Below the pieces are notes generated by a model, which saw only the letters and a program-made list of their open reading frames with translations, made no database searches and was not told the origin of the DNA. From the NCBI RefSeq assembly GCF_019947135.1, contig NZ_JAGSHT010000031.1:1-61780 (forward strand): a DNA stretch of 61,780 nt, read 5' to 3'. This document shows, one piece after another, positions 18,689 to 28,423 of this stretch (the first letter of the stretch is position 1; each line of letters opens with the position of its first letter). The position numbers were made by a program, and so were the translations under genes. This DNA is from Occultella gossypii (lineage in GTDB: Bacteria; Actinomycetota; Actinomycetes; Actinomycetales; Beutenbergiaceae).

Positions 18689-18919
18689 TGACCGAACGAC
18701 CCGGGCTTACTGACGATGAGGCCCCCCTGACACACCGTTACGGGCTCGAACGCGGCTCGCAGACGATCTCACACTGGGTTGACCACCTGAGGATAACGAG
18801 AAGGCCGCAATCTTGTAAGCAATTGCTTCTGATCGAGACCTGCTCGTTACCACATCGGGCCACGCCGGTCCCTTCCGGCCACCTCGCGGGTCCTGCTCTC
18901 ACGACGGATCCGGGTCGGC
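18689..18919. other. Intergenic stretch upstream of regulator 2
   Basis: 231 bp with locally lower GC and no gene. It would hold the promoter of the regulator pair; I see no convincing -35/-10 pair. No strong hairpin stands out. Confidence 0.4.
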
Positions 18920-19693
18920 TCACCCGGTCAACGGCATCGCCCGCACGATCCGGAGGAGGTCCGGTGCCAGTTCCTTGCGGCAGATCAGGAGGTCGGGCAC
19001 CAGGTGGTCGGCTCGGTCGAGCCGCACCTCGCCGCCGTCCATCCGGCTCGCATGGAGCCCTGCGGCGCGCGCGATGGCCACCGGCGCCGCGACATCCCAG
19101 ACCGGGAGCCTGCCCAGGTGCAGGTGGGCGTCCGCCTCTCCCCGAACGACGGCGGCGGTGCGGTAGGCGACGGAGCCCGCCTGGACCGTACGGCCCCCGA
19201 TCGCCGACGCGACCGCCTCCACCAGGGCGGTGCTGGTGCCCCGTTCGACGACGAGGCGGCGCTGTGCCTCCCCCGGGTACGGCGGGGTCGGTGAGTCGTT
19301 GCTCAGCACCAGGTCCAGGCCCGGCAGCGCGACGGCCGCGGCCGTGACGGTGCCGCCGACCACCAGTGCGACGCCGACGCCCCAGTCCCGGCGCCCGGCG
19401 GCGTACTCGGGGACGCCGTCCAGGGCTCCGATCAGCCAGGTGCGCAGTGCCCGGGGGTCGAAGGCGCCGGCGTGCACCCCTGATAGCACCGAGTCCATCG
19501 GGCACCGCGCGATGAGTTGCGCCGCGAGGAAGGCACCTGCACGCTGCAGTGCCAGCGCACCGAGTGCTGCCGGCTGGAGCCCGGCGCCATCGGCGCGTAG
19601 CTCCTCGAGAAGATCGGCGGTGGACCCGGCCAGTACCTGGGCGAGGTGGAGGTCGTCGAGGTCCCCATCCATGGTGGCCGCGACCGGCGACAT
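18920..19693 (-). CDS. Inositol monophosphatase/CysQ-like protein, probably catalytically inactive
   Basis: This 257-residue protein aligns with actinobacterial 3'(2'),5'-bisphosphate nucleotidases along its whole length: DWGVGVALV, the VALPGLDLVLS core, VRGEADAHLH, VWDVAAPVAIARAAGLH and PDLLICRKELA. Three metal-site motifs are altered. The expected LSEE reads LSGV (about 70-73), the expected DPLDGT reads GALDGV (about 89-94), and the upstream GD...D motif reads GALALQ. Only the Asp of LDG and that of WD remain. It is therefore probably a pseudoenzyme. The start (ATG 19693) is tentative; ATG 19672 is also possible. It is 108 bp downstream of the polyprenyl transferase. Confidence 0.8.
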   Translation of the reverse strand: MSPVAATMDGDLDDLHLAQVLAGSTADLLEELRADGAGLQPAALGALALQRAGAFLAAQLIARCPMDSVLSGVHAGAFDPRALRTWLIGALDGVPEYAAGRRDWGVGVALVVGGTVTAAAVALPGLDLVLSNDSPTPPYPGEAQRRLVVERGTSTALVEAVASAIGGRTVQAGSVAYRTAAVVRGEADAHLHLGRLPVWDVAAPVAIARAAGLHASRMDGGEVRLDRADHLVPDLLICRKELAPDLLRIVRAMPLTG

Positions 19694-19801
19694 CCCGGCA
19701 ATCACAAGGGCACCACGCCCGAACTGGTGGCGAGAGGCGGGGGTGCGCCCCCGTCGGGGGTACGAGGGCGCACCCCCTCCACCCGGCGCCAACCCGTAGC
19801 G

Positions 19802-21280
19802 TCAATAGGCACCGCGGCCTCCGAGGACGGCGCGCGCGGTGCGCCAGAGGATCATGAGGTCCATGGACAGCGTCCAGTTGTCGACGTAGCGCAGGTCGAG
19901 CCGGATGGACTCCTCCCAGGAGAGGTCCGATCGTCCGCTCACCTGCCAGAGTCCGGTCAGACCCGGGCGGACCTGCAACCGGCGGCGAGACGCCTCGTCA
20001 TAGCCGGACACCTCGCTGGCCAACGGTGGTCGGGGACCGACCAGGGACATGTCACCGCGCAGCACGTTCCACAGCTGCGGGAGCTCGTCGATCGAGAACC
20101 GGCGCAGGAACCGGCCGACGGGTGTCGTGCGCGGATCACGACGCATCTTGAACAGCGTGCCGTTGCCGTCGCTGCGGTCCTCCAGAGCTGCCAACCTGGC
20201 CTCGGCGTCGGAGTACATCGACCGCAGCTTGTACATCGTGAACGGTGCGCCGTCGAGCCCGATGCGGGTCTGGCGGAACAGCGCGGCGCCGGGCGAGCTC
20301 AGCCGGATCACGAGCGCCGCCGGGACCAGCACCAGCATGGCGACGAGCAGCAGAACCGCGGCCAGCACCCGGTCACCGATGACCTTGCCCCAACGGTGCA
20401 GCGGCCCGGGGTCGGCCGAGAGGGTCAGGACCGGCGTGTCCATCAGTCCCCGCAAGGTCACCCTGGAGGCCCCCACCTGAGCCACGTCAGGGGCCAGCAG
20501 GACCTCAACGTCGAGTGCCTCGAACTGGCGACCGAAGCGGCTGAGGTCCGCCACGGCCACGCTGTCACCAGCGATCACCACGGTCTCCACACGCAGGCTC
20601 CGAACGAGGTCGGGCACGTCAGCGACCGCGCCGAGCACCGGCACGTCCGTGGCCTCGTCGCTGGTCCCCTCGGGTGGGCAGATCCCGGTGAGCGCGAAGC
20701 CGTGCCCTGGTTCCCGGGCCAGCTCAGCGAGAACGGGCGCCAACCGCGCCGGTTGGCCGACCAGCAGGGTGCGCCGCAGCATCCGGCCGCGGGACCGGGC
20801 CCGCCGCACCACGTACCGCTGACCCGCTCGCAGCGCCAGGGCGGCGACCGTCGTGAGGGCGAGGCTCACGATCACCAGGGTTCGCGGCACTGGCACGTTC
20901 ACGAAGACGAGCAGCATGCACCCGACGGCGAGGAACAGTCCGCCGCGCAGCAGCGACGTGAGCTCCTCGCGTCCCGCAGCGGCTCGGCGCCGGTCGTAGC
21001 CACCGCACAGTGCGACCGCCGCCACGAACAGGACCGCCGCGCCGAGCCCCGCGATGAATGCGATCCCGGCCGGGTAGACGAAGGCGGTGGCCGGCCAGGT
21101 GACGGCGGCGGCGATCGTGGCGTCGGAGGCGATCGCGATGGTGCGGTAGCGCCGGGAGATGACGGCCCAGGTGGGCTCCTCCTCGGCGGGAACGGTCGAC
21201 GCCAACCGGGCGATCAGGTTGGTGAGGAGTTCGCCTCGACTGGAACGGATGCGGGAGGGACGGTCGGTCGTGAGGGCCAC
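19802..21280 (-). CDS. Polyprenyl-phosphate sugar-1-phosphate transferase (WcaJ/PssY type)
   Basis: This integral membrane enzyme starts exopolysaccharide or glycan assembly by moving a sugar-1-phosphate from a nucleotide sugar to the polyprenyl carrier. The 492 residues comprise several N-terminal membrane helices, a CoA-binding-like middle domain (TLLVGQPARLAPVLAEL, VETVVIAGDSVAV), one more helix (VLAAVLLLVAMLVLVPAALVI region) and the C-terminal catalytic domain with FRQTRIG, YKLRSM, SIDELPQLWNVLRGDMSLVG and PRPPL. GTG 21280 is preceded by GAGGT. No glycosyltransferase, flippase or polymerase genes are nearby, so the rest of the pathway must lie elsewhere. Confidence 0.92.
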   Translation of the reverse strand: MALTTDRPSRIRSSRGELLTNLIARLASTVPAEEEPTWAVISRRYRTIAIASDATIAAAVTWPATAFVYPAGIAFIAGLGAAVLFVAAVALCGGYDRRRAAAGREELTSLLRGGLFLAVGCMLLVFVNVPVPRTLVIVSLALTTVAALALRAGQRYVVRRARSRGRMLRRTLLVGQPARLAPVLAELAREPGHGFALTGICPPEGTSDEATDVPVLGAVADVPDLVRSLRVETVVIAGDSVAVADLSRFGRQFEALDVEVLLAPDVAQVGASRVTLRGLMDTPVLTLSADPGPLHRWGKVIGDRVLAAVLLLVAMLVLVPAALVIRLSSPGAALFRQTRIGLDGAPFTMYKLRSMYSDAEARLAALEDRSDGNGTLFKMRRDPRTTPVGRFLRRFSIDELPQLWNVLRGDMSLVGPRPPLASEVSGYDEASRRRLQVRPGLTGLWQVSGRSDLSWEESIRLDLRYVDNWTLSMDLMILWRTARAVLGGRGAY

Positions 21281-21619
21281 CGTGCTACCTCGTTGTCCTG
21301 TGGTCGGCGCGCGCGCGGGAGGTCTTCCCCGCTGCCCCGATGTTGTCGCGATTCGACACTGCCCCGTCCTCCGTACCGCTGCGTCTGGCTGACGCACGGG
21401 GTATCGGGCAGGATCGGCTGCCTCTCGAATCCCCGGCTGTGTGAACTCAACCATCTGACGCCGGGACCGAGAAGGTCATCCACGGATGATTGCTCCAGGG
21501 CCGTGGGTGAACGAGTTCCGCATGGCGGGTGAGGTGGGGGTGAGGCCATCGGCACCCCGAGGGCGTTGAGCGTTCCAATGCCGGACCGCGCACCCACGCG
21601 CACGAACGTGCGCCAGGAT
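21281..21619. other. Intergenic stretch between map and the polyprenyl transferase
   Basis: 339 bp without a convincing gene. It marks the end of the secY-adk-map string and should carry the promoter of the transferase. A weak candidate (TTCGAG, 18 bp, GATACC on the minus strand, about 21405-21440) is too poor to call. No perfect long hairpin is visible. Confidence 0.4.
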
Positions 21620-22438
21620 TCAGGCGATCGGGACGACCCTCACCCCGTGCCGTGCGAGGCCCGCGGCACCACCGTCGCGGGCAGTGAGAACCCAGATGCC
21701 GCCGGCGTGCACGGCCACGCTGTGCTCGAAGTGGGCGGCCCGGGAGCCGTCCACGGTGACCACCGTCCAGTCGTCGGAGAGCACCGTCGTCGTCGGCTCA
21801 CCCCGCACGAGCATCGGCTCGATCGCGAGGCACATGCCGGGACGGACCCGCGGCCCGCGGTGGCCGGAACGGTAGTTCAGCACGTCCGGGGGCTGGTGCA
21901 TCGCGGAGCCGATGCCGTGGCCGACGTATTCGGCAACGATGCCCAAGTCACCGGCGGCCGTGACGGCGTCGTCGATGGCCTCCCCGACCTGTCCGAGCCG
22001 GTCCGCCGTGGCGAGCGCCGCGATACCGGCCCACATCGCCTCCTCGGTGACCCGCACCAAGTCGAGGTCCGCTGGATCCGCGTCGGGGACGACCATCGAG
22101 AACGCCGAGTCACCGTGCCAGCCGTCGACGATCGCACCACCGTCGACCGAGACCACGTCGCCGGGCTCGATGACGCGCTCCCCCGGGATGCCGTGGACCA
22201 CCTCGGAGTTCACCGAGATGCAGACCCGAGCCGGGAAGCCGTGGTAGTTCAGGAAGTTCGACGTCGCACCGGCGTCGGCGATCACCCCTGCAGCCACGGC
22301 GTCGAGTTCGGCCGTGGAGACCCCCGGCCGGACCTGCTCGCGGACGGCGTCCAGCAGGTCCGCGACGACGAGACCCGCCCGCCGCATGATGCGCATCTGC
22401 TCGGGGGTCTTGTACTCGATCCGGTCGCGGCCGAACAC
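21620..22438 (-). CDS. map: Methionine aminopeptidase, type I
   Basis: It removes the initiator Met from nascent proteins after deformylation. The five metal ligands are all visible in 272 residues: Asp99 and Asp110 (VSVDGG..WHGDSAF), His174 (GHGIG), Glu207 (AIEPM) and Glu238 (HFEHSV), with the substrate His in VVHGIPG. GTG 22438 has GAGGG upstream. The gene is 10 bp after adk, the usual secY-adk-map order, but infA does not follow: about 9 kb intervene. Confidence 0.96.
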   Translation of the reverse strand: MFGRDRIEYKTPEQMRIMRRAGLVVADLLDAVREQVRPGVSTAELDAVAAGVIADAGATSNFLNYHGFPARVCISVNSEVVHGIPGERVIEPGDVVSVDGGAIVDGWHGDSAFSMVVPDADPADLDLVRVTEEAMWAGIAALATADRLGQVGEAIDDAVTAAGDLGIVAEYVGHGIGSAMHQPPDVLNYRSGHRGPRVRPGMCLAIEPMLVRGEPTTTVLSDDWTVVTVDGSRAAHFEHSVAVHAGGIWVLTARDGGAAGLARHGVRVVPIA

Positions 22439-22448
22439 GGCAGCGCCC

Positions 22449-23018
22449 TCAGTCTGCGTCGAGCGCGGCCAGCAGGTGCTGGGTCACCTCATCGACACTG
22501 CCCATGCCGTCCACCTGGACCAGCAGACCACGCTCGGTGTAGAGCGTGACCAGCGGCTCGGTCTGCTCGGCGTAGACCTCGAGCCGACGGCGGATGACGT
22601 CCTCGGTGTCATCGGCACGGCCCTGTTCCTCGGCCCGGTTCAGCAGCCTGGCGACGACCTCCTCGGTGTCCGCCGTCAGCTCCACCACACGGGTCAGCGC
22701 GGTGCCCGCCCCCGCGAGCATCTCGTCCAGCTCGTGCACCTGCGCCTCGGTCCGGGGGTAGCCGTCGAGCAGGAACCCGGCTTCGGCGTCGGGCTGGGTC
22801 AGGCGGTCGGCGACCATCTTGTTGGTCACTTCGTCCGGGACGTACTCGCCCGAGTCCATGTACCGCTGCGCGAGCTTGCCGAGCTCGGTCCCCTGGGCCA
22901 CGTTGGCGCGGAAGATGTCGCCGGTGGAGATCGCGGGCACGCCGAGACGGTCGGCAACCCGGGCCGCCTGCGTGCCCTTGCCCGCCCCGGGCGGGCCGAG
23001 GAGGATGAGACGAGTCAT
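22449..23018 (-). CDS. adk: Adenylate kinase
   Basis: It interconverts ATP+AMP and 2 ADP. The 189 residues begin [18 protein letters not shown] with the P-loop. They include STGDIFR (AMP site), the DGYPRTEAQ motif and a short LID without zinc Cys residues, as in other actinobacteria. Its ATG overlaps the secY stop by 4 bp, indicating translational coupling. Confidence 0.97.
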   Translation of the reverse strand: MTRLILLGPPGAGKGTQAARVADRLGVPAISTGDIFRANVAQGTELGKLAQRYMDSGEYVPDEVTNKMVADRLTQPDAEAGFLLDGYPRTEAQVHELDEMLAGAGTALTRVVELTADTEEVVARLLNRAEEQGRADDTEDVIRRRLEVYAEQTEPLVTLYTERGLLVQVDGMGSVDEVTQHLLAALDAD

Positions 23019-24316
23019 CGGAGGAACCCTTCGTAGTGGCGCTGCTGGAGTTGCGCGTCGATCTGCTTGACGGTCTCCAGGCCGACCCCCACAACGATCA
23101 GCAGCGAGACCCCACCGAACGGGATCTGGGTGCTGATGTTCATGAGCTTGAACGCGATCGTCGGGATCAGCGCGACCAGGGCCAGGTAGATCGCTCCGGC
23201 GGCGGTGATCCGCGAGATGACGAACTGCAGGTACTCAGCGGTCGGCCGTCCGGCCCGGATGCCCGGGATGAAGCCGCCGTAGCGCTTCATGTTGTCCGCG
23301 ACCTCGTCCGGGTTGAACGTGATCGAGGTGTAGAAGTACGCGAAGAAGATGATCAGCACGATGTAGACGGCGATGTGGACGTTCGCGCCGGGATCCATCA
23401 GGTTGACCGCGACCCACTGCACCCAGGGCGTGGTCTGGTCCTCCACGAACTGCGCGGCCAACGTCGGCAACGCGAGCAGGGATGACGCGAAGATCACCGG
23501 GATCACACCGGACATGTTGATCTTGATCGGGATGTAGGTGCTCGACCCGCCGTACATCCGCCGGCCCACCATGCGCTTGGCGTACTGCACGGGGATGCGG
23601 CGCTGGGACTGTTCGACGAAGACGATCAGGCCGACTACGAGCAGCGCGATGACCAGGAAGATCGTGAAGTTCACGATCCCGTTGTCAGAGGTCGCGATCT
23701 GCCACATGGCGCTCGGGAAGGAGGCCGCGATCGAGGTGAAGATGAGCAGGGACATGCCGTTGCCGACACCCCGCTCGGTGATCAGCTCACCCATCCACAT
23801 GATCAGGCCGGTACCGGCCGTCATGGTGACGATCATCAGGAGCATCGTGGTGACCGAGTCGTTCGGGATGATCGGCACGGTGCAGTCGGGGAACAGGTTG
23901 CCGGTCCGGGCCACGGTGATGATCGTGGTGGCCTGCAGGACGGCGAGGAAGATCGTCAGGTACCGGGTGTACTGCGTGAGTACCGCGGTGCCGGACTGGC
24001 CCTCCTTGTGCAGGGCCTCGAACCGTGGGATGACCACCCGGAGCAGCTGGATGATGATGCTCGCGGTGATGTAGGGCATGATCCCCAGGGCGAACACCGA
24101 CAGTTGCAGCAATGCTCCGCCACTGAACAGGTTCACCAGGCCGAGGACGTCCTGGCCATCTCCCGCGGTGCCGATGCACTGCTGGACGTTGACGTAGTCG
24201 ACGCCGGGCGTCGGGATGAAGGAGCCGAGCCGGAACACGGCCATGATGGCCAGCGTGAAGAGCAGCTTCTTCCGCAGATCCGGGGTCCGGAACGCGCGAG
24301 CGAATGCGCCGAGCAA
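23015..24316 (-). CDS. secY: Preprotein translocase subunit SecY (TTG start)
   Basis: SecY is the ten-helix channel of the Sec translocon, partner of SecE (also in this window). Conserved pieces include [41 protein letters not shown]-type [24 protein letters not shown] and the C-terminal [12 protein letters not shown] at 24316 directly follows AGGAGGACC and gives the usual N-terminus ([12 protein letters not shown], 433 residues); another TTG lies 7 codons earlier. It is separated from rplO by 156 bp that contain a strong hairpin. Confidence 0.97.
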   Translation of the reverse strand: MLGAFARAFRTPDLRKKLLFTLAIMAVFRLGSFIPTPGVDYVNVQQCIGTAGDGQDVLGLVNLFSGGALLQLSVFALGIMPYITASIIIQLLRVVIPRFEALHKEGQSGTAVLTQYTRYLTIFLAVLQATTIITVARTGNLFPDCTVPIIPNDSVTTMLLMIVTMTAGTGLIMWMGELITERGVGNGMSLLIFTSIAASFPSAMWQIATSDNGIVNFTIFLVIALLVVGLIVFVEQSQRRIPVQYAKRMVGRRMYGGSSTYIPIKINMSGVIPVIFASSLLALPTLAAQFVEDQTTPWVQWVAVNLMDPGANVHIAVYIVLIIFFAYFYTSITFNPDEVADNMKRYGGFIPGIRAGRPTAEYLQFVISRITAAGAIYLALVALIPTIAFKLMNISTQIPFGGVSLLIVVGVGLETVKQIDAQLQQRHYEGFLR

Positions 24317-24421
24317 AGGTCCTCCTGCTTGGGTCAACGGGCGTAGTGCGCAGCTCGCGCACGGCGTGACGCCCGATGGGTACCGTCCGACCTTAACGGT
24401 CGACGGGGCCGATAACGGCGT

Positions 24422-24458
24422 ACGGCGGCGCAGGAATCATTGCTTCCTGCGCCGCCGT
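24422..24458 (-). terminator. Hairpin between rplO and secY
   Basis: A perfect 15-bp stem (24422-24436 with 24444-24458) with a 7-nt loop, TCATTGC. It starts 15 bp after the rplO stop on the minus strand. It probably ends or attenuates the ribosomal part of the spc operon so that secY-adk-map are read separately or less often. There is no T-run. Confidence 0.7.
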
Positions 24459-24472
24459 TCACCTGGGGTGCC

Positions 24473-25000
24473 TCAGGCCTGCTCGATGCTTCCGCCTGCT
24501 GCGACGATCTTGTCCTTCGCGGACGTGGAGTACGCGTTCACCGTGACGTCCAGCTTCACGCTGACCGCGCCGGTGCCGAGAACCTTGACCGGGTGGCCGC
24601 CGCGGACGGCGCCCTTGGTGACCAGGTCGGACACGGTGACCTCGCCACCCTCGGGGTAGAGCGCGGAGAGCTTGTCCAGGTTCACCACCTGGTACTCGGT
24701 GCGGAACGGGTTCTTGAACCCGCGCAGCTTCGGCAGCCGCATGTGCAACGGCGTCTGCCCACCCTCGAACCGCGCCGGCACCTGGTACCGGGCCTTGGTG
24801 CCCTTGGTACCACGGCCGGCGGTCTTCCCCTTGGAGCCCTCGCCGCGACCCACGCGGGTCTTGGCAGTCTTGGCTCCCGGGGCCGGACGCAGGTGGTGCA
24901 CCTTCAGGGTGCCCGGACGCGACTCGGTGGTCGCCTCCGCCTTCGTGGGCTTGGTGGCCTTGTCGGCCTTCTTCTCCGCCTTCACAGCCTTCTCAGCCAT
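24473..25000 (-). CDS. rplO: 50S ribosomal protein L15
   Basis: L15 (uL15) is a late assembly protein of the 50S subunit. It has an N-terminal Lys/Ala-rich extension (about 30 residues), then [44 protein letters not shown] and the globular C-terminal domain, 175 residues in all. ATG 25000 follows GAGGAGG, which lies in the rpmD 3' end; the rpmD stop is 1 bp upstream. Confidence 0.97.
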   Translation of the reverse strand: MAEKAVKAEKKADKATKPTKAEATTESRPGTLKVHHLRPAPGAKTAKTRVGRGEGSKGKTAGRGTKGTKARYQVPARFEGGQTPLHMRLPKLRGFKNPFRTEYQVVNLDKLSALYPEGGEVTVSDLVTKGAVRGGHPVKVLGTGAVSVKLDVTVNAYSTSAKDKIVAAGGSIEQA

Positions 25001-25001
25001 G

Positions 25002-25184
25002 TCAGTCGACCTCCTCAACGGTGACCAGGTGCGCCACCGTGGTGACCATGCCACGGATCTCGGGACGGTCCTCCTTGACGACGGTGTCGCCAATTCGCTT
25101 CAGACCGAGCGAACGCAGCGTGTCGCGCTGGTTCTGCTTACCGCCGATCCCGGACTTCTTCTGGGTGACCTTGAGCTGCGTCAT
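25002..25184 (-). CDS. rpmD: 50S ribosomal protein L30
   Basis: A 60-residue uL30, beginning [20 protein letters not shown] and containing [15 protein letters not shown]. It lies between rpsE and rplO. Its ATG overlaps the rpsE stop (ATGA), so the two are translationally coupled. Confidence 0.97.
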   Translation of the reverse strand: MTQLKVTQKKSGIGGKQNQRDTLRSLGLKRIGDTVVKEDRPEIRGMVTTVAHLVTVEEVD

Positions 25185-25873
25185 GACGCCACCGCCCCGG
25201 AGGTCGCGGCCTCGGCCGCGTCGCTACGTCCGGCGGCCTGCGCCCGCAGCAGCGCCGCGGGGGCGACGTGCTCGAGGGGCAGTCCACGCCGGGCGGCAAC
25301 CGCCTCGGGCGGCTCGAGTCCCTGCAACGCGGCGACCGTGGCGTGCACGATGTTGATCGCGTTCTCGGAACCGAGCGACTTGCTCAGGATGTCGTGGATC
25401 CCGGCGCAGTCGAGGACGGCGCGAACCGGACCACCGGCGATGACACCGGTACCCGGCGAGGCCGGACGCAGGAAGACCACGCCGGCCGCGGCCTCACCCT
25501 GCACCTGGTGCGGGATGGTGCGCTGGATCATCGGAACCTTGAAGAAGTTCTTCTTGGCCTCCTCGACACCCTTGGCGATCGCCGCGGGCACCTCCTTGGC
25601 CTTGCCGTAGCCGACGCCGACCGTGCCTTCACCGTCGCCGACGACGACCAGGGCGGTGAAGCTGAACCGACGCCCGCCCTTGACGACCTTCGAGACGCGG
25701 TTGATGGTCACGACGCGCTCGACGTAAGTGTTCTTGTCGGCGTCGTTCCCACGGCGGTTGTCCCCGCCGCGACGGTCACGACGGTCGTTGGAGCGCTCGT
25801 TCGAACGCTCGCCGGTGCCGCCACCGGCGGTGCCGGCGCTCGTGCCGGTCCTGCTGCGCTGTGGAGCAGCCAT
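25181..25873 (-). CDS. rpsE: 30S ribosomal protein S5
   Basis: S5 (uS5) takes part in decoding accuracy and mRNA unwinding at the entry site. It has an N-terminal extension rich in Arg/Gly/Asn/Asp ([20 protein letters not shown]), then the double-stranded RNA-binding fold ([22 protein letters not shown]) and the C-terminal domain with [14 protein letters not shown]. The total is 230 residues. Two adjacent ATGs occur; the second (25873) has the better spacing to AAGGA. The C-terminal tail is Ala-rich. Confidence 0.96.
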   Translation of the reverse strand: MAAPQRSRTGTSAGTAGGGTGERSNERSNDRRDRRGGDNRRGNDADKNTYVERVVTINRVSKVVKGGRRFSFTALVVVGDGEGTVGVGYGKAKEVPAAIAKGVEEAKKNFFKVPMIQRTIPHQVQGEAAAGVVFLRPASPGTGVIAGGPVRAVLDCAGIHDILSKSLGSENAINIVHATVAALQGLEPPEAVAARRGLPLEHVAPAALLRAQAAGRSDAAEAATSGAVAS

Positions 25874-25910
25874 CATGCGATCCTTTGCTTGTCGGAATGC
25901 TGGGGCGTCG

Positions 25911-26282
25911 TCACAGGGACAGTCCCCCCTCGCGGGCGCCCTCGGCGACCGCGGCGACACGTCCGTGGTACTTGTTGCCACCGCGATCGAACACGACGGC
26001 GTCGACACCCTTGGCCTTGGCCCGCTCGGCGACCAGTTCGCCGACCTTGCGAGCCTTGTCGGTCTTCGCGCCGTCCGCAGTGCGCAGGTCGGCCTCGAGC
26101 GTCGAGGCGGAGACCAGCGTCGTACCGGTGGTGTCGTCGACCAGCTGCGCCACCATGTGGCGCGCGGAGCGGTTCACCACCAGGCGGGGCCGCACGGCCG
26201 TGCCGGTGACACGCTTGCGCACCCGAAGGTGGCGCCGTGACCGGGCGACGCGCTTGCCCTTTCCCTTGATGGACAGTGCCAT
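25911..26282 (-). CDS. rplR: 50S ribosomal protein L18
   Basis: L18 (uL18) binds 5S rRNA in the central protuberance with L5. The 123 residues have a basic N-terminus ([20 protein letters not shown]), [19 protein letters not shown] and the C-terminal [21 protein letters not shown]. It follows rplF by 2 bp and is close to rpsE. Confidence 0.97.
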   Translation of the reverse strand: MALSIKGKGKRVARSRRHLRVRKRVTGTAVRPRLVVNRSARHMVAQLVDDTTGTTLVSASTLEADLRTADGAKTDKARKVGELVAERAKAKGVDAVVFDRGGNKYHGRVAAVAEGAREGGLSL

Positions 26283-26284
26283 GG

Positions 26285-26824
26285 CTACTTACCAGCCTTT
26301 CCGACCTTGCGGCGGACCTGCTCGCCCGCGTACCGCACACCCTTGCCCTTGTAGGGCTCGGGCTTGCGGATCTTCCGAATGTTCGCGGCGACCTCGCCGA
26401 CCTGCTGCTTGTCGATGCCCGCGACCGAGAACTTGGTCGGGGACTCGACGGCGAAGGTGATGCCCTCCGGGGCCGTCACGGTGACGGGGTGGGAGAAGCC
26501 GAGCGCGAACTCGAGGGTGGAACCCTTCGCGACCACGCGGTACCCGGTACCGACGATCTCGAGCTTCTTCTCATAGCCCTGTGTGACGCCCTGCACCAGG
26601 TTGGCGAGCAGCGTGCGGGTCAGGCCGTGCAACGAACGCGACTCGCGCTCGTCGTTGGGGCGGCTGACCACGATCGCGCCGTCATCGTCGCGAGCGACGG
26701 TGATGGGCGCGGGGATGGTGTGCGCAAGGGTGCCCTTGGGCCCCTTGACCGTGACCGCGGCACCGTCGATGTTGACATCGACGCCGCTGGGAACGGTGAC
26801 CGGAACCTTACCGATTCGAGACAT
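26285..26824 (-). CDS. rplF: 50S ribosomal protein L6
   Basis: L6 (uL6) lies near the factor-binding site and sarcin-ricin loop. The 179 residues show the two related folds and the C-terminal signature [28 protein letters not shown] 26824 ([15 protein letters not shown]) has GGAGGAGAA upstream. Standard spc position between rpsH and rplR. Confidence 0.97.
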   Translation of the reverse strand: MSRIGKVPVTVPSGVDVNIDGAAVTVKGPKGTLAHTIPAPITVARDDDGAIVVSRPNDERESRSLHGLTRTLLANLVQGVTQGYEKKLEIVGTGYRVVAKGSTLEFALGFSHPVTVTAPEGITFAVESPTKFSVAGIDKQQVGEVAANIRKIRKPEPYKGKGVRYAGEQVRRKVGKAGK

Positions 26825-26848
26825 GGGGTTCTCCTCCTGATTCCCTGG

Positions 26849-27247
26849 TCACCAGACGTAGGCGAGGACTTCCCCACCCACGCCCTTCTTGGCCGCCTGA
26901 CGGTCGGTGAGCAGGCCGGAGGACGTGGACAGAATCGCCACGCCCAGGCCGCCGAGCACCTTCGGCAGGTTGGTCGACTTCGCGTACACCCGGAGCCCCG
27001 GCTTCGAGACACGGCGCACACCGGCGAGCGAACGCTCCCGGTTCGGGCCGAACTTCAGCGAGAGGTTCAGGGTCTGGCCCACCTCGGCGTCCTCGACGGA
27101 CCAACCGGTGATGTAACCCTCCGCCTGGAGGATCTCAGCGATGTGGGACTTGAGCTTGGAGTACGGCATCGAAACCGACTCGTGATACGCCGAGTTCGCG
27201 TTGCGCAGACGCGTCAACATGTCGGCGATCGGGTCTGTCATTGTCAT
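26849..27247 (-). CDS. rpsH: 30S ribosomal protein S8
   Basis: S8 (uS8) binds the central domain of 16S rRNA and in E. coli is the spc-operon repressor. The 132 residues begin [18 protein letters not shown] and end with the conserved [26 protein letters not shown] motif split over the C-terminus. ATG 27247 is favoured over the one two codons later because AAGGG lies 9 bp before it. Confidence 0.97.
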   Translation of the reverse strand: MTMTDPIADMLTRLRNANSAYHESVSMPYSKLKSHIAEILQAEGYITGWSVEDAEVGQTLNLSLKFGPNRERSLAGVRRVSKPGLRVYAKSTNLPKVLGGLGVAILSTSSGLLTDRQAAKKGVGGEVLAYVW

Positions 27248-27304
27248 TGGGCTGTTGCCCTTCCTCGTCGCGGTTTCCTCATCGGGACCTGCGACGTAGT
27301 CGTT

Positions 27305-27490
27305 TTACCAGCTGCTCTTGGTCACGCCGGGGAGCTGGCCGGCAAGGGCCATCTCCCGCAGGCACACTCGGCACAGGCCGAACTTGCGGTACACCGAGTG
27401 CGGACGGCCGCAGCGGTTGCACCGGGTGTAGGCCCGCACGCCGAACTTCGGCTTGCGGTTCGCCTTCTGGATAAGCGCGGTCTTCGCCAT
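27305..27490 (-). CDS. rpsN: 30S ribosomal protein S14, zinc-binding type (S14Z)
   Basis: A 61-residue short uS14 with CNRCG and CRVC cysteine pairs, the zinc-binding (C+) form. It is in the standard spc position, 5 bp after rplE. Actinobacteria often keep a second, zinc-independent S14 elsewhere; none is in this window. Some annotators use the symbol rpsZ. Confidence 0.96.
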   Translation of the reverse strand: MAKTALIQKANRKPKFGVRAYTRCNRCGRPHSVYRKFGLCRVCLREMALAGQLPGVTKSSW

Positions 27491-27495
27491 CCGAC

Positions 27496-28080
27496 TCAGG
27501 CCTCCTGGAACGGGAAGCCGAGTCGACGCAGCAGCGAGCGACCCTCTTCGTCCGTGGTAGCGGTCGTGACGACCGTGATGTCCATGCCGCGCACCCGGTC
27601 GATCTTGTCGACGTCGATCTCGTGGAACATCGACTGCTCCGTGAGCCCGAAGGTGTAGTTGCCGTTCCCGTCGAACTGCTTCGGGGAGAGGCCGCGGAAG
27701 TCACGGATGCGGGGCAACGCGAACGTCAGCAGGCGGTCCATGAACTCCCACATGCGGTCGCCGCGGAGCGTCACGTGGGCGCCGATGGGCTGGCCTTCGC
27801 GCAGCTTGAACTGGGCGATCGACTTGCGCGCCCGGGTGGTCTGCGGCTTCTGCCCGGTGATCGCGGTCAGGTCGCGGATGGCGCCCTCGATGACCTTCGA
27901 GTCACGAGCGGCGTCCCCCACACCCATGTTGACAACGATCTTGGTCAGACCGGCCACCTGGTTGACGTTCTCGTGGGAGAACTCTTCGCGCAGGCCCGCG
28001 ACGATCTCCTCGCGGTACTTCTGCTTGAGCCGGGGCAGCACCACTGCGCTGTCCGGGCCCGATTCGGTGACGGTGCTCAT
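27496..28080 (-). CDS. rplE: 50S ribosomal protein L5
   Basis: L5 (uL5) binds 5S rRNA and contacts P-site tRNA and S13. The 194 residues include [56 protein letters not shown] and [19 protein letters not shown]. Its start overlaps the rplX stop (ATGA). Confidence 0.98.
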   Translation of the reverse strand: MSTVTESGPDSAVVLPRLKQKYREEIVAGLREEFSHENVNQVAGLTKIVVNMGVGDAARDSKVIEGAIRDLTAITGQKPQTTRARKSIAQFKLREGQPIGAHVTLRGDRMWEFMDRLLTFALPRIRDFRGLSPKQFDGNGNYTFGLTEQSMFHEIDVDKIDRVRGMDITVVTTATTDEEGRSLLRRLGFPFQEA

Positions 28081-28421
28081 GAGATGTCCTTACCGGAACG
28101 CTTGGCGACGCGGACCCGCTGCGTGCGGGTGCGGCCGTCACGTTCGACCTCTTCCGTGCGGTAGCCGACCCTGGAGCCCTTCTTGGTCTCCGGGTCCACG
28201 ACCATCACGTTGCTGATGTGGATCGGGGCCTCGACGGTCTCGATGCCGCCGGTCCGCGAGCCCCGCTGGGACTGCGCGACCTTCGTGTGGCGCTGCACGC
28301 GCTGCACACCTTCGACGATCACCCGGTCGGAGTCGACCAGGACCTCGAGAACACGTCCCTGCTGGCCCTTGTCGCGGCCCGCGATGACGACCACCAGGTC
28401 GCCCTTCTTGACCTTTGCCAT
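28077..28421 (-). CDS. rplX: 50S ribosomal protein L24
   Basis: L24 (uL24) is an assembly initiator with a KOW motif ([23 protein letters not shown] near the N-terminus, read in parts). 114 residues, with [23 protein letters not shown] in the middle. It follows rplN by 2 bp. Confidence 0.97.
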   Translation of the reverse strand: MAKVKKGDLVVVIAGRDKGQQGRVLEVLVDSDRVIVEGVQRVQRHTKVAQSQRGSRTGGIETVEAPIHISNVMVVDPETKKGSRVGYRTEEVERDGRTRTQRVRVAKRSGKDIS

Positions 28422-28423
28422 GG

